A DNA stretch of 64,000 nucleotides from Couchioplanes azureus (GTDB lineage: Bacteria; Actinomycetota; Actinomycetes; Mycobacteriales; Micromonosporaceae): the NCBI RefSeq assembly GCF_014648355.1, contig NZ_BMQY01000001.1:1-64000 (forward strand), in the 5' to 3' direction. Shown in pieces: positions 29,576 to 38,451 of this stretch. A model generated the notes under the pieces. The model did no database searches. It was not told the DNA's origin and was given only the letters and a program-made list of their open reading frames with translations. Every line of letters starts with the position of its first letter. The first letter of the stretch is position 1. The position numbers were made by a program, and so were the translations under genes.

Positions 29576-31060
29576 GTGAAGTCGAACTCCCCGCTCCGCC
29601 GCGCCGCGACCGTCCTCGCCGGCGCGCTCATCGGCCTCGGTGGGGCCGCGGTCGTGACCGCGCCCGCCGGCGCACACGCCTCGGCCGTCAGCGGCAAGGC
29701 CGTCTGCGACACGGCCACCGGCACCCGGACCGTGACCTGGACGCTCACCAACGACTATCCGACCGACGCCACCGTCGCGGACCTCGCCACCACGCCCACC
29801 CCCGCCGAGCAGGCCACCGAGGGCAACCTGGTCATCCCCAAGTCGGCGCACGGGCGCGACGGAGAGCTGACCGTGACCCAGCAGGTGACCGGCGACGCCC
29901 GGGAAGCCACCATTTCATTCCGGTCGATCTGGTCCGCCGACGGCTACGTGGACGAGCACAACTCGGCCCGCGTCGACCTCGCCGAGCCCTGCGCGCCGGC
30001 CGAGACCCCGTGTGTCGAGGCGGGCGAGGCCACGTTCCACCACACCTTCGGCGTGACCGACCAGGGCTCCACCGCCACGGTGGCCCTGGACGAGGGCGTC
30101 AAGCTGTGCGAGGGCGAGCCCGTCACGCTCGTCTCCTACTTCTCGCCCACGCCGCAGTTCTCGGTGCCGCAGTACGAGTTCGACCACGCCACGGGCACCA
30201 TCACCAACGAACAGCGCTCGGTGACGCTGGAGGTCAGCGTGCCGGACTGCCACACCCAGGTGGACCTGTTCTTCGGCGGCGAGAAGGACGTCATCTCGGA
30301 GATCACCGAGAACGGCCCGCGCTACGGCGACCGGAAGCTGGGCGGCGACAGCGGCCCCGGCGCCCGCTCGAAGGGCCCGGAGGGCTGGTTCAACGGCGGC
30401 GAGAAGGGCTGCCAGGCCCCGGTCGTCGAGCCGCTGCCACAGTGTGACGGCACGATCGCGCTGAACCTCAGCAACAACGGTGAGATCAGCCGGTACGCGG
30501 TCGCCTTCACCGTCTCGGCGGCCGGCTTCCGCAAGGCCGTCACCATCGACGCCGGCAAGGGCGAGACGGTGACCGTCCCGGCGGGCGCCGGCACGGTCAC
30601 CGTCACCGCCGAAGGCATGGCGGACGCCACCTACGCGTGGCAGCGGCCCGAGGACTGCGAGCTGCCCACGGTCATCGTGGAGAACGACTGCGAGACCGTG
30701 GCGATCACCGTCGAGAACCCCGCGGGCGTCACCCCGGTGACCGCGAACGTCACGTACGGCGACGAGTCCGAGACGATGACCGTGGCGGCCGGAAAGTCGG
30801 AGAAGGTCTCCTTCGAGGCGAGCAAGGCCACCTACGCGGCGATCGACTTCCCCGGCCTGGACGTGGAGCCGATCAAGGCCACGCTCGAGAGGCTCGAGTG
30901 CGAGAACGGCGGCGGTGGCGGCGGCAAGGCCGACGAGCCCACCCTGCCCCTCACCGGCCCGGTGGCCGGCAGCATCGCGGGCGGCGCGGCCCTGCTGCTG
31001 CTGATCGGTGGCGCGCTGTTCGTCGTCGCCCGCCGCCGCAAGATCACCTTCACCGCGTAA
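29576..31060 (+). CDS. LPXTG-type cell-wall-anchored surface protein
   Basis: A 494-residue exported protein. It has a signal peptide (KSNSPLRRAATVLAGALIGL...APAGAHA), then four Cys-bounded beta-rich modules. The last two (about 300-375 and 380-440) resemble each other: both run from a Cys pair through an ITV/VTVPAG-type strand to a terminal Cys, suggesting Ig-like repeats. A Gly-rich spacer is followed by the sorting signal: LPLTG at about 457-461, a hydrophobic helix and RRRK near the C-terminus. A sortase should cleave between Thr and Gly and attach it to peptidoglycan. GTG at 29576 has AGGAG 5 bases upstream. No enzymatic motif is seen, so it may be structural or adhesive. Confidence 0.88.
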   Translation: MKSNSPLRRAATVLAGALIGLGGAAVVTAPAGAHASAVSGKAVCDTATGTRTVTWTLTNDYPTDATVADLATTPTPAEQATEGNLVIPKSAHGRDGELTVTQQVTGDAREATISFRSIWSADGYVDEHNSARVDLAEPCAPAETPCVEAGEATFHHTFGVTDQGSTATVALDEGVKLCEGEPVTLVSYFSPTPQFSVPQYEFDHATGTITNEQRSVTLEVSVPDCHTQVDLFFGGEKDVISEITENGPRYGDRKLGGDSGPGARSKGPEGWFNGGEKGCQAPVVEPLPQCDGTIALNLSNNGEISRYAVAFTVSAAGFRKAVTIDAGKGETVTVPAGAGTVTVTAEGMADATYAWQRPEDCELPTVIVENDCETVAITVENPAGVTPVTANVTYGDESETMTVAAGKSEKVSFEASKATYAAIDFPGLDVEPIKATLERLECENGGGGGGKADEPTLPLTGPVAGSIAGGAALLLLIGGALFVVARRRKITFTA

Positions 31061-31074
31061 CACCGCACGACCCG

Positions 31075-31108
31075 CGAGGGCGCGCCGGCAGGTGCCGGCG
31101 CGCCCTCG
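31075..31108 (+). terminator. GC-rich hairpin terminator after the surface protein
   Basis: A perfect 15-bp stem (31075-31089 with 31094-31108) with an AGGT loop, then only TT. The U-tract is weak, as is common in high-GC actinobacteria. It separates this gene from the convergent aldo/keto reductase. Confidence 0.75.
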
Positions 31109-31130
31109 TTGCCGTACGCGCGACCGGAGG

Positions 31131-32165
31131 TCATTCGCGATCGGCCGAGACCCAGTCCCGCGGGGTGAAGGAAAGGCTCCGGCTCCCCCGGACCAGGTCG
31201 GCCGCGCCGTCCAGCCGGGCCTTCTGCGCCGGGTCGAGGACCACCCGCAGGGCGTCGGCGTTCTCGGTCACCCGCGCCGGCCGACGCGTGCCGGGGATCG
31301 GCACGACCGGCAGCCCGAGCGCCGCACCCTGGGCCCAGAGCCAGGCGAGCGCCACCTGCGCCGCGCTCGCCCCGGTTTCCCGGCCGACCTGGCGCAACAG
31401 CTCGACGATCCGCTGGTTGGCCGCGAAGTGCTCGACGAACCGGGGTTCCGCGCGCAGGATGCCGGCCGAGACCCGCTCCGGCGTCATGGCGCCGGTCAGG
31501 AACCCCCGCCCCAGCGGGCTGTACGGCACGAATCCCGCCCCCACCTCGCGCGCCGCCGGCACGACCCGGGCCTCGACGTCCCGCGACCAGATGCTCCACT
31601 CGCTCTGCACAGCGGCGATGGGATGCACCGCCGCGGCGGCCCGCAGCTCGTCCGCGGTCACCTCCGACAGGCCGAGGTGGCGGACCTTGCCCTCCGCGAC
31701 CAGCTCCGCCATCGCGCCGACGGTCTCCTCGATCGGGATGTCGAGCTGACGGCGATGCAGGTAGTACAGGTCGATGACGTCGGTGCCCAGCCGCCGCAGG
31801 GATGCCTCGCAGGCCGCGCGCACATAGTCGCGGTCCCCGCGGGTCGCCCTGGCGGCGGGAGCGCCGACCGCGCCGGTGATGCCGAACTTCGTCGCGATGC
31901 GTACCTCGTCGCGCCGGTCCGCGAGCAGCTTGGCGATCAGCTCCTCGTTGGTCCCGGCCGGTCCGGTGCCGCCGTCGCGCGGCTTGCCGTAGACGTCCGC
32001 GGTGTCGATGAACGTCACTCCGCGGTCGACCGCGTGGTGCAAGGTCCGCAGGGCCTCGTCCGGATCGGTGTCCCCGTAGGCGTGGCTGAGCGCCATGCCG
32101 CCGAAGCCGATCCGGCTGACGTGCAACCCGTCCCCGAGAGCGACGGTGGGTACGGTCGGGGTCAT
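31131..32165 (-). CDS. Aldo/keto reductase
   Basis: A 344-residue NADPH-dependent TIM-barrel oxidoreductase. The catalytic Asp-Tyr pair is in [10 protein letters not shown]. The Lys is in IATKFG and the His in [12 protein letters not shown]. The C-terminal coenzyme loop is [19 protein letters not shown]. It overlaps the MerR gene by 4 bases and is the third gene of a MerR-controlled operon. The substrate is unknown. Confidence 0.92.
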   Translation of the reverse strand: MTPTVPTVALGDGLHVSRIGFGGMALSHAYGDTDPDEALRTLHHAVDRGVTFIDTADVYGKPRDGGTGPAGTNEELIAKLLADRRDEVRIATKFGITGAVGAPAARATRGDRDYVRAACEASLRRLGTDVIDLYYLHRRQLDIPIEETVGAMAELVAEGKVRHLGLSEVTADELRAAAAVHPIAAVQSEWSIWSRDVEARVVPAAREVGAGFVPYSPLGRGFLTGAMTPERVSAGILRAEPRFVEHFAANQRIVELLRQVGRETGASAAQVALAWLWAQGAALGLPVVPIPGTRRPARVTENADALRVVLDPAQKARLDGAADLVRGSRSLSFTPRDWVSADRE

Positions 32166-32596
32166 CCCAGGCTCCTCTGCTGAGCACGGATCGCCGGATC
32201 GGTCACCGGCGAGGCGTCGCAGTCGCGGCCCTCGGCGATGAGTCCGGCATAGTGGTCGATCTTGCCTTCGATGGCGTGGAGGTCGCCCTCGAGCTGTGCG
32301 AGCTGCGCGCGTACCCGCTCGCGATGCTCCTGGAGGAGGGCCAGCCGCCGCCCGTGGGTGGCCGCACCCTGCCGGGTCATCGCGACGAAGTCCTTGGTCT
32401 CCCGCACCGGCATGCCGGTGCGCCGCAGCCGGACGACCAGCTCGATGACCCGGATCGCGGCGTCGTCGTACGCCCGGTGGCCGCTGGCGTCGCGGTGCAC
32501 GCTCGGTATCAGGCCTTCCGCCTCGTACCAGCGCAGCGTGTCCTTGGAGAGGCCGGTCCGCCCGGCCACCTCGGCGATCGTGACGGCGGTGCTCAC
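32162..32596 (-). CDS. MerR-family transcriptional regulator
   Basis: A 144-residue regulator. Its winged helix-turn-helix is [20 protein letters not shown] with [21 protein letters not shown] dimerisation helix ([31 protein letters not shown]) follows. The only late Cys is in DCDASP, so a metal or thiol site is not obvious. It is encoded between the isochorismatase-like and aldo/keto reductase genes with 4-base overlaps on both sides. The operon promoter at 33119-33149 is of MerR type, so autoregulation is likely. Confidence 0.92.
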   Translation of the reverse strand: MSTAVTIAEVAGRTGLSKDTLRWYEAEGLIPSVHRDASGHRAYDDAAIRVIELVVRLRRTGMPVRETKDFVAMTRQGAATHGRRLALLQEHRERVRAQLAQLEGDLHAIEGKIDHYAGLIAEGRDCDASPVTDPAIRAQQRSLG

Positions 32597-33111
32597 CAGG
32601 CCGCCACCTCGGCGGCGCCGGCGATGCCGATCCCGGCCGCGCGGAGCTCGGCCAGGGCCCGGTCGTGGGCCCGGGCGCTGGTCGCCGCGCAGGCGTCCGC
32701 GACCACGGTGACCGTCAGGTCGCGGGCGGCGGCGCTCCGTGCCGCCAGCGCGACCCCGTGGTCGGTCACCAGGCCGGTGAGCAGCAGGTGGCCGGTGTGC
32801 AGCCGCTCCAGCAGGGCCGGCAGCCCGGCCACGTCGAAGACGTCGCGATCGTGCTTGGTCACGACCGGGTCCCCCGGCTCCGGCGCGAGGCCCGGGAGGA
32901 AGGACGCCTCCGGGCTCCGCAGGTCGGCGCGCGGCCGGTCGGCCGGATCGGCGGAGAGATACCGGCTGCAGATCACCGGCCAGCCGCGCGCGCGGGCCGC
33001 GGACCGGACCCGCCGGGCCCGGTCGGCCGCCCCGGCGTCGTGTCCCATCTCGGCGATCCAGGCCTGCCAGTCGATCTCCAGCAGGGTGGTACTTCCGGCG
33101 TGCTTCCCCAT
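32593..33111 (-). CDS. Isochorismatase-superfamily hydrolase with Gly in place of the catalytic Cys
   Basis: A 172-residue alpha/beta hydrolase of the cysteine-hydrolase/isochorismatase fold. The catalytic Asp is in [10 protein letters not shown] and the Lys in [11 protein letters not shown]. At the nucleophile position, [15 protein letters not shown] has Gly where amidases have Cys. True isochorismatases such as EntB and PhzD also have Gly there, so an acid-base hydrolase is plausible. The ATG at 33111 directly follows a MerR-type promoter with 7 bases between -10 and start, indicating a leaderless mRNA. Confidence 0.82.
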   Translation of the reverse strand: MGKHAGSTTLLEIDWQAWIAEMGHDAGAADRARRVRSAARARGWPVICSRYLSADPADRPRADLRSPEASFLPGLAPEPGDPVVTKHDRDVFDVAGLPALLERLHTGHLLLTGLVTDHGVALAARSAAARDLTVTVVADACAATSARAHDRALAELRAAGIGIAGAAEVAAW

Positions 33112-33118
33112 GGCCCCG

Positions 33119-33149
33119 ACGCTACGGGTTGGAGTGCGCTCCAACGCAA
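33119..33149 (-). promoter_or_regulatory. MerR-type promoter with a 19-bp spacer
   Basis: On the minus strand, TTGCGT (-35) and TAGCGT (-10) are separated by exactly 19 bp. The spacer is covered by the inverted repeat TTGGAG-4-CTCCAA (33129-33144). The long spacer and centred dyad are the hallmark of MerR-activated promoters. It drives the isochorismatase-merR-reductase operon. Confidence 0.8.
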
Positions 33150-33164
33150 GCCGGAAGATCGCCG

Positions 33165-33512
33165 CTACGACAGGGAGGTCGGCGGCCGGAAGGAGCCGTC
33201 GGGCTCCGGCCGCCATTCGTGCACCGCCGTGACCGCCTCGACCGGGATCGGGGCGTACAGGTGCGGGAACTGCATGCCGCCCGGATCCGGGGGATCACCG
33301 TCCTCCCACACCACGGGCGCCGGCAGCAGCGCCTCGTCCAGCACCAGCAGCACCAGGTCGGTCCGCCCGCGGGCCAGCAGGGTCGCCGGGATGTGCACCT
33401 GCTCCGGCGTGGAGCAGTGGACGAAACCCTGCGTCGCCAGGGAGTCGGCGCGGTAGGTGCCGGTCGCGACCGCCGCCTCCCACTCGGCGCGGGGGCAGAA
33501 GTGCAGGATCAT
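33165..33512 (-). CDS. DUF952-family protein
   Basis: A 115-residue protein of the DUF952 family: ILHFCPRAEWEAAVATGTY, QGFVHCSTPEQV and a C-terminal FPHLYAPIPVEAV. The fold resembles an ADP-ribosyltransferase-like core, but no activity is established. The ATG has GGAG 5 bases upstream and overlaps the recG stop by 4 bases. It is probably a read-through passenger of the recG operon. Confidence 0.88.
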   Translation of the reverse strand: MILHFCPRAEWEAAVATGTYRADSLATQGFVHCSTPEQVHIPATLLARGRTDLVLLVLDEALLPAPVVWEDGDPPDPGGMQFPHLYAPIPVEAVTAVHEWRPEPDGSFRPPTSLS

Positions 33513-35719
33513 CCCTTCTCCAGGTATTCGGCCCGCTCCTCGTCGACCAGGGCGGCCACCGAGGCGGCCAGCGCCGGGTGCCGGGCGAGGGTGGGGTCGT
33601 CGCCGACCAGCTCGGCCGCCTCGGCCCGCGCGTCGGTGATGAGCTTGCTGTCGCGCAGCAGCGACAGCAGCCGCAGGTGACTGTGCCGGCCGGACTGCGA
33701 GGCGCCCAGCACGTCGCCCTCGCGGCGCTGCTCGAGGTCGAGCTCGGCCAGCTTGAATCCGTCCGTCGTGGACGCCACCGCGTCGAGGCGCTCGCGGGCG
33801 GGCGTGCCCTCGACCGCCTCCGTGACCAGCAGGCAGATGCCGGGCGCCGAGCCCCGCCCGACCCGGCCGCGGAGCTGGTGCAGCTGGGAGACGCCGAACC
33901 GGTCCGCGTCCATGATGATCATGACGGTGGAGTTCGGTACGTCCACGCCCACCTCGATCACCGTCGTGGCCACCAGCACGTCCAGCTCTCCGGCGGCGAA
34001 CCGGCGCATCACCGCGTCCTTCTCCTCGGCCGGAAGCCGCCCGTGCAGGACGCCGATCCGCAGGCCGTGCAGCGGCCCCTCCGCGAGGATGGGTGCCACG
34101 TCCAGGACGGCCAGCGGCGGGCGGCGGGCGGATTCGCCTTCGGTGTCGGAGGGCGGTTCGCCGTCGTCCTCGGCGCCGGCCGCGTCACCGATCCGCGGGC
34201 ACACCACGTAGGCCTGATGACCCGCCCGGACCTCCTCCTTGACCCGCTGCCACGCCCGGTCCAGGAACGCCGGCCGCTCCGGCGGCACGACGTGCGAGGC
34301 GATCGGCGACCGGCCGCGCGGCAACTGGGACAGCGTCGAGGTCTCCAGATCGCCGTACACGGTCATGGCGACCGTCCGCGGGATCGGCGTGGCCGTCATG
34401 ACCAGGACGTGCGGCGGCCGGGCGGCCTTGGCCCGCAACGCGTCGCGCTGCTCGACGCCGAACCGGTGCTGCTCGTCCACCACCACCAGGCCGAGATCGT
34501 GGAAGTCGACCCCTTCGTACAGCAGGGCGTGCGTGCCGACGACGATGCCGGCACTGCCGTCGGCCACCCGGGCCAGCGCGGCCCGGCGCGCGGCCGCGCC
34601 GAGCGACCCGGTGACCAGCGTGAGCTGGGTGCCGGCCGGGTCGCCGTCGAGCTCACCGGCCCGGCCCAGCGCGCCGAGCTGGGCGCTGATGCTGCGGTGG
34701 TGCTGGGTGGCGAGCACCTCCGTCGGGGCGAGCAGCGCGGCCTGCCCACCGGCGTCGACGACCTGGAGCATCGCCCGGACGGCGACCAGGGTCTTGCCGG
34801 AGCCGACCTCGCCCTGCAGCAGCCGGTGCATCGGATGGGCCCGCGCCAGATCCGCGGAGATCTCCTCGCCGACCCGCGCCTGTCCCTCGGTCAGCTCGTA
34901 GGGCAGGGCCGCGTCGAACGCGGCCAGGATCCCGTCGTCGCGTCGTGGTCGCGCCCGTCCGGGAGCGGCGGCCGCGCGGGCCTTGCGCTGCACGAGCGTC
35001 AGCTGTACGGCGAAAGCCTCGTCCCACTTCAGCCGGTACTTCGCCTTGAACAGCTCCTCCTTGGAGCTCGGCCGGTGGATCTCGCGCAGCGCCGTGCCGA
35101 TGCCGACGAGGTTGCGGTTCGCCCGGACCGCGCCCGGCAGCGGGTCCTCGGGCGGCTGGAAGGTGTCCAGCACGGTCCGCACGCACTTGGCGATCGTCCA
35201 CGTCGGCACGGCGGCCGCGGCCGGATAGACCGGGATGAGCGCGCCGGCGAACTCCTCGATCTCCTCGGCGGCCTCGTCCTGGGTGGCGTCGGCGCGCAGC
35301 AGCTGGTAGGCGGGCCCGTTGAGCTGCCGCTTGCCGCGGAAGTCGGTGACCTTGCCGGCGAACAGGCCCCACCGCCCGGTGCGCAGCTCCCGCTCCCGCC
35401 AGGCCTGGTTGAAGAAGGTGCAGGTGAGCGTGGCGCCGGAGCCGTCCCCGATGGTGATCTCCAGCATGGTGCCGCGGCGCTGGCGCATCGGGCGTACCGT
35501 GGCGCTCTTGACCTGGGCGAGCAGGGTGACCTGCTCGCCCACCTGGAGCTGGCGCAGGTCGGTGTGCTCGCCCCGCTCGTCGTAGCGGCGCGGGAAGTGG
35601 TAGATCAGGTCGCCCGCGGTGTGCAGGTCGAGATGCGTGGCCAGCGCCTTGGCGGTCCGTTCCCCGAGCACCTTGCGCAGCGGGGTGGCGGTCGTCGTCG
35701 CCGTGGTCGTGTCGCTCAT
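33509..35719 (-). CDS. recG: ATP-dependent DNA helicase RecG
   Basis: Remodels stalled replication forks and Holliday junctions. The protein has 736 residues. An N-terminal wedge/OB domain (about 40-160) binds the junction. The superfamily 2 motor follows: LLQGEVGSGKTLVAVRAML (Walker A), VVVDEQHRFGVEQR (DEQH box), MTATPIPRT, VATTVIEVGVDVPNST and HQLRGRVGRG. ATG at 35719 has AGGAG upstream and overlaps the DAK2 gene stop, as in many Gram-positives. Confidence 0.97.
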   Translation of the reverse strand: MSDTTTATTTATPLRKVLGERTAKALATHLDLHTAGDLIYHFPRRYDERGEHTDLRQLQVGEQVTLLAQVKSATVRPMRQRRGTMLEITIGDGSGATLTCTFFNQAWRERELRTGRWGLFAGKVTDFRGKRQLNGPAYQLLRADATQDEAAEEIEEFAGALIPVYPAAAAVPTWTIAKCVRTVLDTFQPPEDPLPGAVRANRNLVGIGTALREIHRPSSKEELFKAKYRLKWDEAFAVQLTLVQRKARAAAAPGRARPRRDDGILAAFDAALPYELTEGQARVGEEISADLARAHPMHRLLQGEVGSGKTLVAVRAMLQVVDAGGQAALLAPTEVLATQHHRSISAQLGALGRAGELDGDPAGTQLTLVTGSLGAAARRAALARVADGSAGIVVGTHALLYEGVDFHDLGLVVVDEQHRFGVEQRDALRAKAARPPHVLVMTATPIPRTVAMTVYGDLETSTLSQLPRGRSPIASHVVPPERPAFLDRAWQRVKEEVRAGHQAYVVCPRIGDAAGAEDDGEPPSDTEGESARRPPLAVLDVAPILAEGPLHGLRIGVLHGRLPAEEKDAVMRRFAAGELDVLVATTVIEVGVDVPNSTVMIIMDADRFGVSQLHQLRGRVGRGSAPGICLLVTEAVEGTPARERLDAVASTTDGFKLAELDLEQRREGDVLGASQSGRHSHLRLLSLLRDSKLITDARAEAAELVGDDPTLARHPALAASVAALVDEERAEYLEKG

Positions 35720-37482
35720 TCCACTCCTGCCAGGAGGTGGTACCGGGGCTGGCCGCCCGTATAACACTGCACCTCGACGAAGGGCCACGCGTGCGCGAGG
35801 TGCGAGCGCAGCGCTTCCTCGAGGGTGGCGGGGGCGTCGGCGCCGAGCACCAGCGTGACCAGTTCACCGCCGCCGCCGAGCATCCGGTCCAGGAGCCGCC
35901 GGCTGACGTCGGCCAGGGCCGCGTCGCTCGCCGTCCCGTCCTCGGGGCCGCCGCTGATCACGTTGACCTCGCCGTCCACCAGGCCGAGGAGGTCGCCGGG
36001 GTGGCAGCGGCCCGCGACGGTCAGCGCCTCCCGGGCCGCGGTCGTCACCTCGCCGTAGCGGCAGGCGCCGGCGGCCTCGGCCATCGCGATGACGTCGTCG
36101 TCGAAGCGCCGCTGCGAGTCCCGCACCGCGAGCGCGGCGAGGGCCTGCACGGGAGACCGGGTCGGCACCACGACGACCCGGATGCCCGCCGCGGCGGCCT
36201 CCTGCGCGGCGGAGACGGCGACGGCGTGGGTGTTGGCGTCGTTCGGCAGCAGCACGACCCGCCGGGCACCGGTCTGCGCGACCGCCGCGAGCATCTCCGC
36301 GGTCGACGGGTTCCGGCCGACCACGACCGTCCCCTCGTCGGCGAAGAGAGAGGTGAGCCCCTCACCGGCGGCCACCACGACGGCGCCCCGGTCGCCGGTC
36401 TCCCACCCGCCGGTCTCGGCGTGCTCCTCCAGGACGGTCCGGTCGCCCTCGGCCGCCGCCGCTGCGGCCTCGGCCCCGGCGGCGGGGTGCGCAGGCGCCG
36501 GGTGCGGGTGGCCGTGGTCGTGGACGCGGTCCTCGAGCGGGTTCACCGAGATCCGGTGCGGCCGGCCCGCGACGATCCCGGCCTCGATGGCGGCGCCGAT
36601 GTCGGCCACGTGGACGTGCACGTTCCAGGTGGGCGGCCGCCCCTCGCCGGTGCCGACCACCACCAGCGAGTCGCCCAGGCCGTCGAGGGTCCGCTTCATC
36701 ACCTCGACCGCCGCCGGCTCCGCGTCGAGCAGGAACTGCACCTCGTAACCGAACCCGCCGGCCGGGGGCCCGCCCGCGGGCGGGGCGGCCGCCGGCGGCG
36801 GCGGCACGGGATCCGCCTGCGTGCCGTCGGCGGCCGTGCTGCTGAGCGCCTCGACCAGCGCGTCGAGCAGCAGCACCAGGCCCCGGCCGCCCGCGTCGAC
36901 CACCCCGGCGTCGGCCAGCACGGGCAGCTGCTGCGGCGTACGGGCCAGCGCCTCGGCGGCGGCGCGGGCCGCCGCGCGGGCCACCGCCAGCAGGTCGTCG
37001 GACTTGATCTTGCCTGCGCCCTCCGCCGCGGCGGCCGCCACGGACAGCACGGTCCCCTCGACCGGACGGGCGACCGCGGCATAGGCGGCCTCGCTCGCCG
37101 TCCGCAGCGCCGCGGCCAGCTCCGCGCCCCGGACGGACACCGCCGAGGCGAAGGTGTCGGCCATGCCCCGCAGGATCTGGGAGACGATGACGCCCGAGTT
37201 CCCCCGGGCGCCCAGCAGCGCACCACGAGCCATCCGGCGCATCACCTGCCCCAGCGGGCCGCCGTCGAGGCCGGACCGGACGGTGTCCTCCGCCTCGGTG
37301 GCCGGCGACCCGGCCAGCGCCTCCTGGGCCGAGGCCAGGGTCAGGACAAGATTGGTGCCGGTGTCGCCGTCCGGCACCGGATAGACGTTCAGCTCGTCGA
37401 TCTCGTGCTGGTGGGCCCGCAACGCGGCGAGCCCCGCGCCACACCAGCGATGCACGGCCGCGGCATCCAGGGTTTCCAGCAC
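35716..37482 (-). CDS. DAK2-domain protein, FakA-like fatty-acid kinase subunit
   Basis: The protein has 588 residues. The N-terminal DAK2 (dihydroxyacetone-kinase-like) domain carries the metal/ATP motif NVYPVPDGDTGTNLVLTLA near residues 32-50 and GARGNSGVIVSQILRG. A middle domain with Cys/His-poor loops follows; its His-rich insertion HDHGHPHPAPAHP near 325 may bind metal. The C-terminal third resembles the FakA regulatory domain. FakA works with a DegV-type FakB to phosphorylate fatty acids; no fakB is in this window. GTG is preceded by TACGCT at 6 bases, suggesting a leaderless mRNA for the DAK2-recG-DUF952 operon. Confidence 0.88.
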   Translation of the reverse strand: MLETLDAAAVHRWCGAGLAALRAHQHEIDELNVYPVPDGDTGTNLVLTLASAQEALAGSPATEAEDTVRSGLDGGPLGQVMRRMARGALLGARGNSGVIVSQILRGMADTFASAVSVRGAELAAALRTASEAAYAAVARPVEGTVLSVAAAAAEGAGKIKSDDLLAVARAAARAAAEALARTPQQLPVLADAGVVDAGGRGLVLLLDALVEALSSTAADGTQADPVPPPPAAAPPAGGPPAGGFGYEVQFLLDAEPAAVEVMKRTLDGLGDSLVVVGTGEGRPPTWNVHVHVADIGAAIEAGIVAGRPHRISVNPLEDRVHDHGHPHPAPAHPAAGAEAAAAAAEGDRTVLEEHAETGGWETGDRGAVVVAAGEGLTSLFADEGTVVVGRNPSTAEMLAAVAQTGARRVVLLPNDANTHAVAVSAAQEAAAAGIRVVVVPTRSPVQALAALAVRDSQRRFDDDVIAMAEAAGACRYGEVTTAAREALTVAGRCHPGDLLGLVDGEVNVISGGPEDGTASDAALADVSRRLLDRMLGGGGELVTLVLGADAPATLEEALRSHLAHAWPFVEVQCYTGGQPRYHLLAGVE

Positions 37483-37488
37483 TCGAAA

Positions 37489-37494
37489 AGCGTA
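37489..37494 (-). promoter_or_regulatory. -10 element of a probable leaderless DAK2-recG promoter
   Basis: TACGCT on the minus strand, 6 bases before the GTG start; no Shine-Dalgarno is present. Confidence 0.45.
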
Positions 37495-37668
37495 CTAACC
37501 GCCTGACGACAATCCGCGGTCGCGCCGGGGCCCGAGGGCGATTGGCTGTTCACCCGGGCCATCGGGTAACCTGGCCAGGTTGCCCGAGCGCAGTCTGCCC
37601 GGGGCACCCTCAGTTCGCAGCCGGGTCTCGGCCTGTCCCGCCCGGCGTATCAATCCCAGGAGTATCCC

Positions 37669-37860
37669 GTGGCTAGCGTGTGCGACGTCTGTGGCAAGGG
37701 ACCGGGCTTCGGCCACAACGTGTCCTTCTCGCACCGGCGGACCAACCGCCGCTGGAACCCGAACATCCAGTCGGTGCGCACCCCGGCCGGTGGCGGCAAC
37801 ACCAAGAAGCTCAAGGTCTGCACCTCGTGCATCAAGGCCGGCAAGGTCGTCCGCGCCTGA
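37669..37860 (+). CDS. rpmB: 50S ribosomal protein L28 (zinc-binding form)
   Basis: A 63-residue basic protein with [19 protein letters not shown] and two CxxC pairs at Cys5/Cys8 and Cys51/Cys54, the C+ form that holds zinc. GTG start with AGGAG 6 bases upstream. It stands alone, divergent from DAK2-recG. The spacer 37495-37668 presumably holds its promoter; TAACCT at about 37566 is a possible -10. Confidence 0.96.
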   Translation: MASVCDVCGKGPGFGHNVSFSHRRTNRRWNPNIQSVRTPAGGGNTKKLKVCTSCIKAGKVVRA

Positions 37861-37905
37861 CAGCCGGCGCCGGGCCTGAGCGCCCGGTCCTGATCTCGCA
37901 CTTCC

Positions 37906-37940
37906 CGTAGCCGCCGGGTCCTCGTGACCCGGCGGCTACG
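37906..37940 (+). terminator. Hairpin terminator after rpmB
   Basis: A 15-bp perfect GC-rich stem (37906-37920 with 37926-37940) and a CTCGT loop, without a T-tract. It lies between rpmB and the convergent acetyltransferase. Confidence 0.7.
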
Positions 37941-37967
37941 CGTGTGCCCGGGTCCGCGGCGCCCCGG

Positions 37968-38429
37968 TCAGAGCACCCGGGCGTAGGACAGCACCCCCGG
38001 CTCGCCCTTGTAGTAGCCGAAGTCCTCGATCCGTTCGTACCCGTACTTCTCGTAGAGCGCGATGGCCTCGGGCTGCTTGTCGCCGGTCTCGAGGATCACC
38101 CGCTTGCGGCCCCGCTCCCGCGCCGACTCCTCGATCGCCGCCAGCACCCGGCGCGCCACACCGCGCCCGCGGGCGGCCGCGATCGTGAACATGCGCTTGA
38201 GCTCGGCATCCTCCCCGTGCTCCCGCCAGCCCCCGCAGCCGATCAGGCGCCCGGACGCCTCCCGCGCCACGAAGAACGCCCCGCCGGGCGGGGCGAAGTC
38301 CGCCGCCGCGACCGGGGTGTCGTCGCCACTGCCGCCGTACCTGCTGCTGAGCTCGGCCATCGCCTGGCCGATGAGCTCCTGCACCGCGGGCTCGTCGAAG
38401 CGGACCTCGCGGATCTCGATCTGTTCCAC
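37968..38429 (-). CDS. GNAT-family N-acetyltransferase
   Basis: A 153-residue acetyltransferase fold. It has an N-terminal IEIREVRFDEPAVQELI, acceptor strands RLIGCGGWREHGEDAELKRMFTIAAARGRGVARRVLAAIE (the acetyl-CoA Q/RxxGxG/A loop is RGRGVA) and YEKYGYERIEDFGYY. The acceptor is unknown. GTG is preceded by TAGCGT at 6 bases (leaderless arrangement). It lies upstream of and convergent with rpmB. Confidence 0.9.
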   Translation of the reverse strand: MEQIEIREVRFDEPAVQELIGQAMAELSSRYGGSGDDTPVAAADFAPPGGAFFVAREASGRLIGCGGWREHGEDAELKRMFTIAAARGRGVARRVLAAIEESARERGRKRVILETGDKQPEAIALYEKYGYERIEDFGYYKGEPGVLSYARVL

Positions 38430-38435
38430 GCGGCA

Positions 38436-38441
38436 ACGCTA
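38436..38441 (-). promoter_or_regulatory. -10 element of a probable leaderless acetyltransferase promoter
   Basis: TAGCGT with a 6-base spacer to the GTG; identical hexamer and spacing to the rsmD promoter. Confidence 0.45.
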
Positions 38442-38451
38442 GCCGGACCGC

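Noticed and set aside
33578..35764. Long + strand open frame opposite recG
   Set aside because: Antisense shadow; recG helicase motifs are intact.
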